Positions 50,802 to 59,928 of a DNA stretch of 64,000 nucleotides are shown here, piece by piece; position 1 is the first letter of the stretch; each line of letters begins with the position of its first letter. The notes below the pieces were generated by a model that was given only the letters and a program-made list of their open reading frames with translations, had not been told where the DNA came from and ran no database searches. Position numbers and translations under genes: made by a program. This DNA is from JACRLW01 sp046349595 (lineage in GTDB: Bacteria > Planctomycetota > UBA1135 > UBA2386), in contig JAXMCA010000001.1 of NCBI GenBank assembly GCA_046349595.1, positions 1,860,001 through 1,924,000 on the forward strand. The letters run 5' to 3'.

Positions 50802-51875
50802 TCAGCCGGCCTTCTTGAGCGGGACCGCGCCCAGCTTCTCGCGCTCTTGGCGCAGCTCCTCGAGCCGGCGCTTCACGGCGTCGAGCTGCACCTCGGCGCT
50901 CTCGATGCGCGCATCGGCCTCTTCGATCGGCGTCGCGGGCACGCGGATCACGACGAAGCCCTTCTCGCGGAGCAGCTTCACCACCGAGTGTTCGCCGAAG
51001 CCGTGCGCCGCGCCGACGGCGAACATGAACTTCTTGCCGCGAGCAGAGGCGATGTGTGCGGCGATGCGATCCGCCATGTGGCGGTTGCGATCGACGAGCA
51101 GCGTCTTCTCGATCTTCTCCGCGAGCTGCTTGTCACCGAACTCCTCCTCCTCGTCCATCAGCTTCTGCAGGCGTTCTCCGGATCCGCGGACATAGGCCCC
51201 GATGAGGTCCTCGTAGCTGTCGCGGCCGAGCTTGCGATGACGCTCGTAGGAGTCGAGCGCCTCGCGCGTGAAGGTCGCCTGCTCGGCGTCGGTGAGACCG
51301 TCGAAGACCGAGGTCTGCTCCTCCACGGTCTCGAGACCGCCGACCTCCTTGCCGTCCTCGGCGGCGCGCTTGTAGAGCATCATGTCGAGCGGGCTGCCGG
51401 AGCTCATCTGACGCAGGTGGTCGATCAGCGGGATCTGCGTCGCGATCGCCCAGGGCTTGAGGCGTCCCATCGCCGCGAAGGGCACGCCGTGCTCGTCGAA
51501 GAAGGTCTGCACGCGCTCCAGCAGGTCCGGACCGAGGATGTCGACGAGCTTCTGGCCGCGCGGGAGGGCCGACAGCCGCAGCGCCGTCGTGGTCGTCTTC
51601 AGATCCATCGGCAACTCGGTGTAGAGCGCGTCGCAACCGTTGAGCGCGTCCTCGACCGCGGGATGCAGGGTGGTCACGCGCTCGTCGGGGAGATGGATCG
51701 TGCCGAACAGGTACGAGGGCACCTCGCCCTCGATGCGCCAGAGGAAGGGGTGCTCGGTGGGCTTGACCTGCGCGCGGAGCCCCCCGCTCGCACCCAGGGC
51801 ACCGATCACAGCGAGCCACAGGACGAGCAGGCGTGAAACGGCGCTGCGCAGAGGACGGCGGTCGACTCGGTTCAT
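50802..51875 (-). CDS. TraB/GumN-family protein
   Basis: The 357-residue exported protein has a signal peptide (LLVLWLAVIGALGASGGLRAQ) and the TraB/GumN family motifs: LFGTIHLPDERV near residue 56, GLETVEEQ near 199, and VGAAHGFGEHSVVKLL near 285. The conserved Glu/His residues are those proposed for a metal-dependent protease. A helical Lys/Glu/Arg tail ends the protein. ATG 51875 has a TAGCCT element 30 nt upstream, which overlaps the -10 of the divergent 51927 gene. Confidence 0.85.
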   Translation of the reverse strand: MNRVDRRPLRSAVSRLLVLWLAVIGALGASGGLRAQVKPTEHPFLWRIEGEVPSYLFGTIHLPDERVTTLHPAVEDALNGCDALYTELPMDLKTTTTALRLSALPRGQKLVDILGPDLLERVQTFFDEHGVPFAAMGRLKPWAIATQIPLIDHLRQMSSGSPLDMMLYKRAAEDGKEVGGLETVEEQTSVFDGLTDAEQATFTREALDSYERHRKLGRDSYEDLIGAYVRGSGERLQKLMDEEEEFGDKQLAEKIEKTLLVDRNRHMADRIAAHIASARGKKFMFAVGAAHGFGEHSVVKLLREKGFVVIRVPATPIEEADARIESAEVQLDAVKRRLEELRQEREKLGAVPLKKAG

Positions 51876-51905
51876 GCTGGGGAGATTCGGACGCGAAGGC
51901 CCGCA

Positions 51906-51915
51906 AGGCTATCCT
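51906..51915. promoter_or_regulatory. Overlapping divergent -10 elements
   Basis: The ten bases AGGCTATCCT contain TATCCT for the plus-strand gene (ends 11 nt before ATG 51927). On the minus strand they contain TAGCCT, ending 30 nt before ATG 51875. The site is nearly palindromic, so one spot could fire in both directions. Confidence 0.45.
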
Positions 51916-51926
51916 CCGCCCGCCGC

Positions 51927-53465
51927 ATGACGGGTCAGCGAATCGACGACGGCGCCGCGAACCTGCCGCACTGGGTCGGCCATCCGCACGGACTCGCGCC
52001 GCTCAGCCGGCTGCGACCGGGGGGTCGCTTCGGCGACGACCTCGGCCGCAGCCATCGCCTCGGCTTCCTCCGCTTCGGCGTCGAGGTCCTCCGCCATGCG
52101 CTGTTCTTGGTGCTCGATGCGGCGGAACGCCTGCTGGTCACGCTGCTCGCGGGGCTCGGTCGCGGGGTGTCGCTGCCGCTGCGGCCGTCGGGCGACGGTC
52201 CGCTGGTGCTCGTCCTCCCGGTCCTGCCCGACCTGTCGCACACCTTCGTCTACCGCGAGGTGCTGGCGCTCCGGGCGCGGCGCCGCGACGTCGTGGTCGT
52301 TGCCCTCGAGCGCGGCTCCAGCGCGGTCCTCCACCCGGAGGCCGCTGCACTCCTTCCCGAGACGCGATTCCTGCCCCGTCGCGGCGTGCTCGGTCGCCTC
52401 GCCTGCATGCTGGGCCACGCGCTACGCCACCCGCGCCGTGTCGGCAACCTCGCCCGCCTCTACGCCGGCGAACCCGGCGGCCCGGCCGCGGTGCTGTGCG
52501 GGAAGCTCCCGCTGCGCGAGGCACGCCACCCGGGACGCGCATTCGAACTCGCCGCGCTGCTCGCGCCGCTGAGGCCGTCGGAGATCCACGCCTACGGATC
52601 GACCTGGTCGGCGAACGTCGCACTCGGCGCCGCGTTGCTCCTCGAGATCCCCTGGTCGCTGTCGAGCTACGTCGATTTCGAGTTCGACTACGCACATCGG
52701 ATGCTCGCAACGAAGTTCGCGACCGCGCGCTTCTTCCGCGTCTGCACCCGCGACTGCGTGCGTCGGCTGGTCGATCTGCTGGACCTGCCGGAGGCCGCGC
52801 AGGAGCGCATCCCGGTGATTCACTGGGGCGTCGATGCGGAGGCGTTGCGTCAGCGTCCCACGCCCGCACCGCCATTCGCCGCGCACGCGTCCGTCCGCCT
52901 GATCTCGGCGTGTCGTGTGGTCCCGAAGAAGGGCGTGCAGGTCGTTCCGAACCTCGTCGCGCTGCTGCGCGCACGCGGCATCGACGCGGAGTGGACCCTG
53001 ATCGGCGACGGTCCCGAACTCGGCGCCGTACGTGACGCGGCGGAGCGCGCCCGGGTCGTCGCACATTGCCACTTCGCCGGTCCGCTGCCGAACGATCGGG
53101 TGCTCGACGCGATCGAGCGGTCCGACGTCGCGATCCTGCCCTGCGTCGAGGTCGAGGGTGGAGAGCGCGACGGCATCCCGGTGTTCCTGGTCGAGGCGAT
53201 GGCGCTCGGTCGGCTGGTCGTGACCACCGCGGTGTCGGGCATCCCCGAACTCGTCGTGGACGGCGTGACCGGCGTGCTCGCCGCCGCCGATCCCGAAGCG
53301 CTCGCCTCGGCGATCGCCGCACTCGTCGCCGGGCCGGAGCGCGCCTTGGCGATCGCCGCGCGGGGCCGCGAGCGCGCCCTGATCGGCGAGGACTGCGCGA
53401 CGGCGGCCGCCGCCCTGCTGGTGCGTCTGGGCGCCGTCGAGGGCGGCGCTCAGACCCCGAACTGA
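51927..53465 (+). CDS. Glycosyltransferase family 4 with N-terminal extension
   Basis: The 512-residue protein has a C-terminal GT4 domain (about 125-500). Its acceptor half starts LVLVLPVLPDLSHTFVYREV, and its donor half has CRVVPKKGVQ and an E-x-rich loop GIPVFLVEAMALG. The first 110 residues are unusual for GT4 and include a hydrophobic stretch (LRHALFLVLDAAERLLVTLLAG), perhaps membrane-associated. A TATCCT element lies 11 nt upstream. The last 16 nt overlap the DUF1569 gene, which points the other way. Confidence 0.85.
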   Translation: MTGQRIDDGAANLPHWVGHPHGLAPLSRLRPGGRFGDDLGRSHRLGFLRFGVEVLRHALFLVLDAAERLLVTLLAGLGRGVSLPLRPSGDGPLVLVLPVLPDLSHTFVYREVLALRARRRDVVVVALERGSSAVLHPEAAALLPETRFLPRRGVLGRLACMLGHALRHPRRVGNLARLYAGEPGGPAAVLCGKLPLREARHPGRAFELAALLAPLRPSEIHAYGSTWSANVALGAALLLEIPWSLSSYVDFEFDYAHRMLATKFATARFFRVCTRDCVRRLVDLLDLPEAAQERIPVIHWGVDAEALRQRPTPAPPFAAHASVRLISACRVVPKKGVQVVPNLVALLRARGIDAEWTLIGDGPELGAVRDAAERARVVAHCHFAGPLPNDRVLDAIERSDVAILPCVEVEGGERDGIPVFLVEAMALGRLVVTTAVSGIPELVVDGVTGVLAAADPEALASAIAALVAGPERALAIAARGRERALIGEDCATAAAALLVRLGAVEGGAQTPN

Positions 53466-53914
53466 GCGAGGTGGTGATCGAGGTGGCGGGCCTGCAGCAG
53501 GTCCCACTCGCGCACCGTGAGCGGACCGAAGAAGGGGTGAGGCTCCGACACGAGGATCGCCGGACCACCCTCGCCGAAGCGACGCACGAGGGCGAGGAGC
53601 GCGGCGCGCTCCGTCGCGAAGTCGTGCTCCTCGCGCACCACGAACTCCGGTGCGGTGGGCATCCCAGGCTTCCACGGTCGCGGCACGAGCAGCTTCCTCT
53701 TGGCCAGACGTCCGAACAGGATGCCGATCAGGCTGCGGCGCAGGCGCAGGTCGCCGAGCGCGACGCGCAGCGGTCGCTGGCAGTGGGCGAGCATCTGCGC
53801 GGCGTCCATCTTCCCGAAGCGCGCCGGGCTGCCCGGGGCGAGCGCGGCGATCCGGCGTTCGAAGCCGGCACGCTGCGCGGGATCGAAGAGCGAGAGCTGG
53901 TCGAGCGGGGTCAT
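53450..53914 (-). CDS. DUF1569 protein (DinB-like)
   Basis: The 154-residue protein belongs to DUF1569, a DinB-like four-helix family. It has the typical KMDAAQMLAHCQRPLRVALG near residue 35 with a conserved His, and HPFFGPLTVREWDLLQARHLDHHLAQFG at the C-terminus. A metal-binding or thiol-transfer role is likely from the family, but unproved. ATG 53914 follows a TAGAAG hexamer at 53927-53922 by 7 nt. The 3' end overlaps the GT4 gene by 16 nt. Confidence 0.85.
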   Translation of the reverse strand: MTPLDQLSLFDPAQRAGFERRIAALAPGSPARFGKMDAAQMLAHCQRPLRVALGDLRLRRSLIGILFGRLAKRKLLVPRPWKPGMPTAPEFVVREEHDFATERAALLALVRRFGEGGPAILVSEPHPFFGPLTVREWDLLQARHLDHHLAQFGV

Positions 53915-53921
53915 GGTCCCG

Positions 53922-53927
53922 CTTCTA
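53922..53927 (-). promoter_or_regulatory. -10-like TAGAAG ahead of the DUF1569 gene
   Basis: TAGAAG on the minus strand ends 7 nt before ATG 53914. The identical hexamer precedes the DUF3187-like gene at almost the same distance. Confidence 0.3.
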
Positions 53928-54162
53928 CCGCGGGCGCCCGGCGACGACCTCGGAGTTCCAGCCGGCACGGACCTCGTCCCGGGCGGAGCACGACCTCTCC
54001 CGCCAATCGAAACGATCCACCTCCGCTCCCGGCGCAGTCGACCTCTCCCCTGGCAAAGGGAGTCCGGGGCGACGATGTTCGTCCATGCGGCCCGCCGGGC
54101 GGCGGCGCAGGCCTCCCGCCCCCCGACCGCACGATCGTTCGCCCAGATCCGACCTGCCGAAC

Positions 54163-55590
54163 ATGTCCCTGAGTCCCACGCCGGCGTCCCTCCTCTTCGG
54201 TCTGTGCATCGCGCTGTCCTCCGCGGCGACGCTGCCCGCGCAGGGCCTCAAGCCTCCGCACCTGCTCGAGAAGGCTCCCAGCGAGCCGGACGAGATCGAC
54301 CTGCGCACCACTCCGGTGGTCCGCGCGGTCCAGCGCGCCGCCGACTCCGTCGTCAGTGTCTACATCCTGGACGCGACGTCGCGGCAGCCGCAGGAAGCGC
54401 TCGAGGGGCAGGGCTCGGGTGTGATCGTCGACGACAGCGGGCTCGTGATCACCAACTGGCACGTGGTCACGCCGATCGTGCTTCAGCCCGGCCGTCACCA
54501 GGTCGAGGTGCGCCTCCGCGACGAACGCAAGTTCGAGGCGACGGTGCTCAGCAGCTCCTCGGAGCACGACCTCGCCCTGCTGCAGCTCGCACTCCACGGC
54601 GAGACGGTGAAGCCGGTCACCGCCGGGTCGTCGGCCGGACTGATGATCGGCGAGACCGTGATCGCGATCGGCAATCCCGAAGGGCAGGCCAACACGGTCA
54701 CGCAGGGCGTGCTGTCGGCGATCAACCGCTCGATCAACGTGCGAGCACCCGACGGACAGGTGCGGCGCTACGAGGGACTGCTGCAGACCGACGCCGCGAT
54801 CAACCGCGGCAACAGCGGCGGAGCGCTGCTCGACATCACCGGCAAGCTGATCGGGATCAACAATGCGATGGCGGTCGGGGTCGAGAACATCGGCTTCGCG
54901 ATCCCCGTCGACACGGTGAAGAGGGTGTTCCAGGACGTGCTGCTCTCCGCGGACAACCTCGCCAGCGTCTGGATCGGGGCACGCGTGGAGGACGTCGAGG
55001 GCGCCCCGGTGGTCACGGCCGTCACTCCGGCGAGCCCGGCAGCGCAGGCCGGATTCCAGCGCGGCGATCGCATCACGCGGGTCCTCGATCGCGACGTCCG
55101 CTCCGCGCTCGACTACACGCGCATGTTGGCGAGCGCGAAGCCCGGCGAGGAGGTGCCCTTCGTGCTGCAGCGCGGTCCCGATGCCATGACGCTCCGCGCG
55201 CGCGCCATGAGCAACATGGAGCGCGAGCTCTCGCTGCGCACCGGCCTGTCGCTCGAGAGCGTCGACGCCAATGCCGACGGCGAACTCGTGCGCCGCGCGA
55301 CGCAGCTCTTCTACGCGGGCTCGCCCTATCGACGCGTGCCGTCGCTGCGCTCGGTGCTGCGCGTGCGCGAGGTCGCGCCGGACTCGCCGGCCGCCGACCT
55401 CGGACTGGAGAAGGACGACGTGATCCTCGGCACCCGGGTGCGCGACTACTTCGACATCCGCTCGGTGCCCCTCTCCACCATCCGCGACTTCAACGACATC
55501 GCCCGCCAGTTCAGCGGCGAGACGATGTCCCTCCTGGTGATGCGCAAGGGCGAGGCGCTCGAGGGCCCGCTCGACGTCAAGCGTCTGTAG
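54163..55590 (+). CDS. HtrA/DegP-type periplasmic serine protease with two PDZ domains
   Basis: The 475-residue protein has a signal peptide ending in LPAQG, a trypsin domain and two PDZ domains (about 265-350 and 375-470). The triad is His100 (TNWHVV), Asp136 (EHDLALL) and Ser218 (GNSGGAL), the full DegP set. This makes it the more canonical of the two HtrA proteins in the window. It should degrade or refold damaged periplasmic proteins. ATG 54163 begins the signal peptide; the frame is open to 53650, but that part is antisense to DUF1569. The gap 53915-54162 holds nothing clear apart from a short stem (CTCCC with GGGAG near 54044-54061). Confidence 0.92.
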   Translation: MSLSPTPASLLFGLCIALSSAATLPAQGLKPPHLLEKAPSEPDEIDLRTTPVVRAVQRAADSVVSVYILDATSRQPQEALEGQGSGVIVDDSGLVITNWHVVTPIVLQPGRHQVEVRLRDERKFEATVLSSSSEHDLALLQLALHGETVKPVTAGSSAGLMIGETVIAIGNPEGQANTVTQGVLSAINRSINVRAPDGQVRRYEGLLQTDAAINRGNSGGALLDITGKLIGINNAMAVGVENIGFAIPVDTVKRVFQDVLLSADNLASVWIGARVEDVEGAPVVTAVTPASPAAQAGFQRGDRITRVLDRDVRSALDYTRMLASAKPGEEVPFVLQRGPDAMTLRARAMSNMERELSLRTGLSLESVDANADGELVRRATQLFYAGSPYRRVPSLRSVLRVREVAPDSPAADLGLEKDDVILGTRVRDYFDIRSVPLSTIRDFNDIARQFSGETMSLLVMRKGEALEGPLDVKRL

Positions 55591-55605
55591 ACGGGCGCCC
55601 GGCGC

Positions 55606-56562
55606 TCACGCGGTGTCCCGCGCCGGACCTTCCGCCTTCGCCTTCTTCCCCCCAAGCAGCTTGGCGAACAAGCCGATGATCAGCGCGCCGCCGATCAGGA
55701 GCGGCTTGAGCAGGAGCTTCAGGAGCCCCGCCTTGAGCAGGATCTTGCCCGCGATCAGCCCGCCGATCCCGTAGGCAGCGACCTTGTCGATGTTGCCGTC
55801 GAAGTCGCTGTAGCGGTGCCCGGTCGCGAACTCGGTGCCTGCGAGCACCTGCTTGCAACCCGCTGCGACGGTCTGCAAATCGTCGACCGAAGCCACCGCC
55901 TGCATGACGAGCACTCCGCGGCGCCCGAGCACACGCACGTCGTAGTTGAGGGTGAGGCCGGGCTCGCCCTCGAAGCGCAGCGACTTCGCCCAGTACAGCT
56001 TCTTCTCCGTGGCGTCGTAGTGCGGCTGTTCGGCCCAACCGACGATGTCGAGTGTGGGATAGCCCTGCTTCTTGCGCTCCGTGTTGGCCTCCGTGGCGCC
56101 CTTCTGCATGGTGCTCAGGAGTTCGGAGTAGTCGATGGAGCCGGCGTCGTCGTCCTTGACGTAGCCCTCCTCCTCGAAGCTGACGATGATCGCCCAGTCC
56201 GACTGCATCTCCTGGAAGCCGGGTGGTGCGACCAGTCCGAGCGTGCTCGGACGCGGGGGATTCCCCCACACCTGCTCGACCACGAAGCGCGCCTGTTGCT
56301 GTTGCAGGTACTGCCAACCCGCCGGCAGATCGAGCGTGGCGATGTCTCCCTTCACGTGGACGCGACCGGACTCGAAGGTCAACTTCGCGAAGGGGGACGG
56401 CGGCTTCGCGGGATCCTGTTCGCCGGGCTTCTGCGGATCCTGCGGCTTCTTCTCCTCGCCCACCGCAGCGCTCTCGCCCTGCGGCGGATCCTGTGCGGGA
56501 GTCGGGGACGCGGTCCACAGGCAGACGGCCGAGAGAGCGAGGCGGAGAAGGTGTGGCTTCAT
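55606..56562 (-). CDS. DUF2167 exported protein
   Basis: The 318-residue protein has a signal peptide (LLRLALSAVCLWTASPTPAQ), a Pro/Glu/Lys linker, the DUF2167 domain (WGNPPRPSTLGLV near residue 100, SFEEEGYVKDDDAGSIDY near 128, GWAEQPHYD near 176, LNYDVRVLGRRGVLV near 206), and two C-terminal hydrophobic segments (AAYGIGGLIAGKILL; PLLIGGALIIGLFAKLL). It likely sits in the inner membrane facing out. ATG 56562 follows an AAGGA box, and a promoter is recognisable upstream. Family function is unknown. Confidence 0.88.
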   Translation of the reverse strand: MKPHLLRLALSAVCLWTASPTPAQDPPQGESAAVGEEKKPQDPQKPGEQDPAKPPSPFAKLTFESGRVHVKGDIATLDLPAGWQYLQQQQARFVVEQVWGNPPRPSTLGLVAPPGFQEMQSDWAIIVSFEEEGYVKDDDAGSIDYSELLSTMQKGATEANTERKKQGYPTLDIVGWAEQPHYDATEKKLYWAKSLRFEGEPGLTLNYDVRVLGRRGVLVMQAVASVDDLQTVAAGCKQVLAGTEFATGHRYSDFDGNIDKVAAYGIGGLIAGKILLKAGLLKLLLKPLLIGGALIIGLFAKLLGGKKAKAEGPARDTA

Positions 56563-56626
56563 GTCGGATCCTTCCCGGCGCCCAGATTCGCGTCGTCGGA
56601 CAATTCTCGGCGCCGATGGGCGGCGA

Positions 56627-56654
56627 AGCATAGGCAGGGTTCGGGTCCTCACAA
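56627..56654 (-). promoter_or_regulatory. Sigma-70-type promoter of the DUF2167 gene
   Basis: On the minus strand TTGTGA (56654-56649) and TATGCT (56632-56627) are 16 nt apart, the best -35/-10 pair in the window (four of six matches each). The start ATG 56562 lies 64 nt further on, so this gene has a real leader and an SD sequence, unlike the leaderless set. Confidence 0.5.
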
Positions 56655-56676
56655 CGGCGGACGCTTGCCCCAACGA

Positions 56677-58179
56677 TCAACGCATCACCCAGCTGCAACG
56701 CGCGAGCATTGTGAAGCGCGTCACCAGGTCGTCGTGCCGCGGATCGAGGACGTCCTTCCATGCGGCGCGCACGTTGCTTCGCGACAGCACACGGCGACGC
56801 GCGGCGACGGAGAGCCCGTCGAGCAGGAGCACCGGCTCCGCCACCCCGGTCACCTGGGTCGGGTCGAAGCTGTCCTTGCCCACGCGCCAGACCTGGATCG
56901 CGACGCCCTCCCGACCACTCAGCAACAGGGGCAGCATCGCGGCCTCGGTCGCGTCGGCCGTCGTCGAAGGACCACCGACGCGCGCGGCGTGCGCACGCAG
57001 GGCAGGGATCAGGATGCCCGCCGAGAGCCACAGGCGATCGCGGTAGACCTTGCCGGCGCGCGTCTCCCCTTCGCCGTAGCGGAAGCAGCCGAGGACGGGA
57101 TCGAAGCGCGCCTCGATGGCCGCCGCGAGATGGTCCGCTGCGTCGCGGATCGGCTCGCTGTCGACGAAGCGGAGCGACGCCTCCAACTCGCAGAGCGGCC
57201 AGGCCTCGTCGCGCAGGCGATCGGCGATCCCCTCGCGGTGCTCGGTCGCGCGCGCACGCTGGGCCAGCGACGTCGCGATCGAGAGCACCTCGGCGAGCAG
57301 GTCTCGATCGGCGTAGAGGCTCGCGACCAACAGGGCGCCGTGCACCCACACGTGCCCGGTCTCTGGCCCTGCACTGCGATGGTCACCCCCGTGGCGGAAC
57401 GGCAGCCCGCTGCGGCGATCGAGATCGACGTCGCACAGGTGCCAGGCGCAGGCGCGCGCCTGCTCGAGGAGGTCCGAGCGACCGGTGCACAGCGCGAGTC
57501 GTGCGAAGGCGAGCGCGGTGTCGAACTCGCCATTGGTCACCGTGGCACCATCCTCTCCCCGCACGAAGTCGCCCTTCCCGCGCGCGCCGGGCGCGCGCCG
57601 CAGGAAGGGCAGCGCTCCGAGCAACTCGTCACGGAGGAATCGACCGCTGCCGTCGGCCGGCGGCAGCACACCCGCGTCGCGCCAGAACGAGGCCTGGATC
57701 CGCACGCGGGCGCGACGCGCGGCCAGCCCGTCGGACTCGGTCGTGATCGCCTCTCCCTCCTCGCGCTCCGCGTCGGCCTCGGCGAGGATCCGGCGCTCCC
57801 GGCGATCCTCGCTGCCGTCCGCCCACCGCCACACCCGGCGCGAGTGACTCAACACCTCCTCGCCCTGCCGATCCACCGCCTCGTCGAAGACCTGCACCAC
57901 GCTCCCCCGCGCCGGATCCGAGGGACCATCACCGCCGAGTTCGAGTCGCGCGCGGCCATGCTGACCGATCACCGCGACTTCGATCCAGAGCCGATCGCCG
58001 GATGCGGGAGGCGAGCCGAACAGCGGCGACCATTGCATGCGCGCTCCCCTGTCGCCGCGCAGACGCAGCCCGCGCTCGAGGACGCCCTGCGGAACCGGCA
58101 GCCCGAAGCGCACCGGGCCGTCGCCGTCGACATCGAAGGCGCACACCAACTGCGCACAGAACATGGTCGCGATCAACAC
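56677..58179 (-). CDS. Second PcRGLX/YetA-like exported protein
   Basis: The 500-residue protein starts (GTG 58179) with a hydrophobic N-terminus (LIATMFCAQLVCAF), then the YetA/PcRGLX-like start GPVRFGLPVPQGVLERGLRL, and an alpha/alpha-toroid-like part with paired motifs HGGDHRSAGPETGHVWVHG and YADRDLLAEVLSIATSL. It is likely an exported polysaccharide-processing enzyme like the 13983 lipoprotein, but shorter. ATG 58164 is an alternative start with a weaker signal peptide. It follows the NUDIX gene by 47 nt on the same strand and may be co-transcribed with it. Confidence 0.55.
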   Translation of the reverse strand: MLIATMFCAQLVCAFDVDGDGPVRFGLPVPQGVLERGLRLRGDRGARMQWSPLFGSPPASGDRLWIEVAVIGQHGRARLELGGDGPSDPARGSVVQVFDEAVDRQGEEVLSHSRRVWRWADGSEDRRERRILAEADAEREEGEAITTESDGLAARRARVRIQASFWRDAGVLPPADGSGRFLRDELLGALPFLRRAPGARGKGDFVRGEDGATVTNGEFDTALAFARLALCTGRSDLLEQARACAWHLCDVDLDRRSGLPFRHGGDHRSAGPETGHVWVHGALLVASLYADRDLLAEVLSIATSLAQRARATEHREGIADRLRDEAWPLCELEASLRFVDSEPIRDAADHLAAAIEARFDPVLGCFRYGEGETRAGKVYRDRLWLSAGILIPALRAHAARVGGPSTTADATEAAMLPLLLSGREGVAIQVWRVGKDSFDPTQVTGVAEPVLLLDGLSVAARRRVLSRSNVRAAWKDVLDPRHDDLVTRFTMLARCSWVMR

Positions 58180-58226
58180 GACGCGATGGTGTGTGCGAGG
58201 GGCGCGCGGTCACGCTCCTTCGGCGA

Positions 58227-58706
58227 TCAATCGACCCACTCCGAACGATGTGCGCTGCCACCGCGCTCGAGCCAGATCACGAAGCTGTCGTGGTACGGCG
58301 CGGTGAGGTTCGCCCGCAGCTCCTGTTCCCGGAACCAGCGCAGCTCGCGGATCTCGTTGCGCGGCTGCGGTTCGCCCTCCCATGCCTGCACGGCGAAGAA
58401 GAACGACCTCCAGGCATGGCGGCGGCGTCCGCCTTCGACACGCTCACCCTCCTGGTAGAAGAGGAACGGTGTCGCGCCGTGGACGCGCACCCCGATCTCC
58501 TCGTCGAGCTCGCGACGCAGGGCTTCGTCGAGGAGTTCGCCGGGCTCCACCTGTCCTCCGGGCAGATCCCAGGTCGACGTCGGCACGCCGCGGATCACCC
58601 GCTCGTTGCGCACCAGCAGGATGCGATCGTCACGACGCAACAGCCCGAAGGCGCCGAGGAAGTCGCTGCGTCGCAGGTGCGGGGCACGGATGTCGTCGTC
58701 GCTCAT
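58227..58706 (-). CDS. NUDIX hydrolase
   Basis: The 159-residue protein has a complete NUDIX box, GQVEPGELLDEALRRELDEE followed by IGV, which fits G-x5-E-x7-REUXEEXGU. These enzymes cleave nucleoside diphosphate-linked compounds. The substrate cannot be read from the sequence; the neighbouring glycosyltransferase genes would fit a nucleotide-sugar-related role. ATG 58706 was chosen over the longer frame to 58868, which overlaps the GT4 gene. Confidence 0.93.
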   Translation of the reverse strand: MSDDDIRAPHLRRSDFLGAFGLLRRDDRILLVRNERVIRGVPTSTWDLPGGQVEPGELLDEALRRELDEEIGVRVHGATPFLFYQEGERVEGGRRRHAWRSFFFAVQAWEGEPQPRNEIRELRWFREQELRANLTAPYHDSFVIWLERGGSAHRSEWVD

Positions 58707-58770
58707 GGGACCCTGGTCCGAGGATGGCCCACCTGTCGCCGCACGTCGAGCACAGAGCGTCCCACGCCCG

Positions 58771-59928
58771 CTACCGCGCGCTGCAACCCTTCGACGCGAG
58801 CGTGGCGCGGTAGGCATCGCTGAGCCGCGCGGCCACCACCCGGGGATCACAGGCCTTGGCCAGCTCACCTCCCAGCGGACCGATACGCGGACATCCGGCC
58901 TCCAGATGGCGACGCAGGCGCGCGATCAGGCCTTCGATCCCCTCTGCCTCCTCGACCACGAAGCCGCCACCCAGGGCACGGTCGAGATCGACGAGACCTG
59001 GAACCGCGAAGCCGAAGGTCGGCACGCCGGCGGCCGCCGCCTCGATGCCGGCGATCGGAAAGCCCTCGCGGCGGCTCGGCAGGATCAGTGCGTCGAGCGC
59101 CCCGACGATCCGCTCCGGATGCGGATCGCTCCCCATCACGCGCAGGGCCCCGCCGCTCCGCAGGTCGTCCACTTGCGGCCCGTCGCCGAGCGCGATTCCC
59201 TGCACTCCGGGCAGGGCACGACACAGGGCGGCGAAGAGCTCGGGGCGCTTGATCGGCACCATGCGGCCGACGAAGCCGAGCAAGGGGACACCGGGTTCCA
59301 CACCGAGCGCCTCGCGGGCGCGCACCCGATCGACCTGTGCGAACGCCGTCGTCGGCACGGCCGGGTGGATCACCTCCGCGGCACCCGCCACGCCGAGTGC
59401 CGCCAGTTCCTCGCGACACGATTCGCTGACGCAGAACACACGGTCGCTGCGCTCCGCAAGACGTCGCTCGACGAGCCGCGCCGCGTACGACAACAGCCGA
59501 CCGGCATAGTCGAGGAGCACGTGACCGTGAAAGGTGTGCGCGACACAGGGCACGCGCTCGTGCCACGCCGCGCGGCGCCCGAGCACTCCGGCCTTGCTGG
59601 TGTGGGTGTGCACCACGTCGGGACGGAACGCTCGCACCAGGCGCCCGAGCGCCCGTTGTGCACCGAGGTCGCGCAGCGGATTCAGCGCGCGACGAAGCGT
59701 GTCGACCACGCACACTCCGACCGCGTCGGCACCGCGCGCCTCGACCTCGGCCGGGCTCAGCAGCGGAACGCCGCTCGCACCGAGGTCGAAGGCCGCCTCG
59801 TCCTCCTCGCAGCGTCCGGTGACGAGCAGGGTGCGATCACCGGATGCCTGATGTGCGTGCCACAGCGCGAGCGCCTGCCGCATCGGGCCGCCGACGTTGG
59901 GGCGCGTGACGATGCGCAGGATCCTCAT
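58771..59928 (-). CDS. Glycosyltransferase family 4
   Basis: The 385-residue GT-B enzyme has the N-terminal glycine loop (VTRPNVGGPMRQ), VHTHTSKAGVLGRRAAW in the acceptor half as in capsule/exopolysaccharide enzymes such as EpsF or WcaL, and the donor-site VGRMVPIKRPE and REGFPIAGIEAAAAG (E-x7-E). The ATG 59928 start overlaps the stop of the asparagine-synthase-like gene (ATGA), so the two are made together. It probably adds a sugar to an exopolysaccharide. Confidence 0.9.
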   Translation of the reverse strand: MRILRIVTRPNVGGPMRQALALWHAHQASGDRTLLVTGRCEEDEAAFDLGASGVPLLSPAEVEARGADAVGVCVVDTLRRALNPLRDLGAQRALGRLVRAFRPDVVHTHTSKAGVLGRRAAWHERVPCVAHTFHGHVLLDYAGRLLSYAARLVERRLAERSDRVFCVSESCREELAALGVAGAAEVIHPAVPTTAFAQVDRVRAREALGVEPGVPLLGFVGRMVPIKRPELFAALCRALPGVQGIALGDGPQVDDLRSGGALRVMGSDPHPERIVGALDALILPSRREGFPIAGIEAAAAGVPTFGFAVPGLVDLDRALGGGFVVEEAEGIEGLIARLRRHLEAGCPRIGPLGGELAKACDPRVVAARLSDAYRATLASKGCSAR

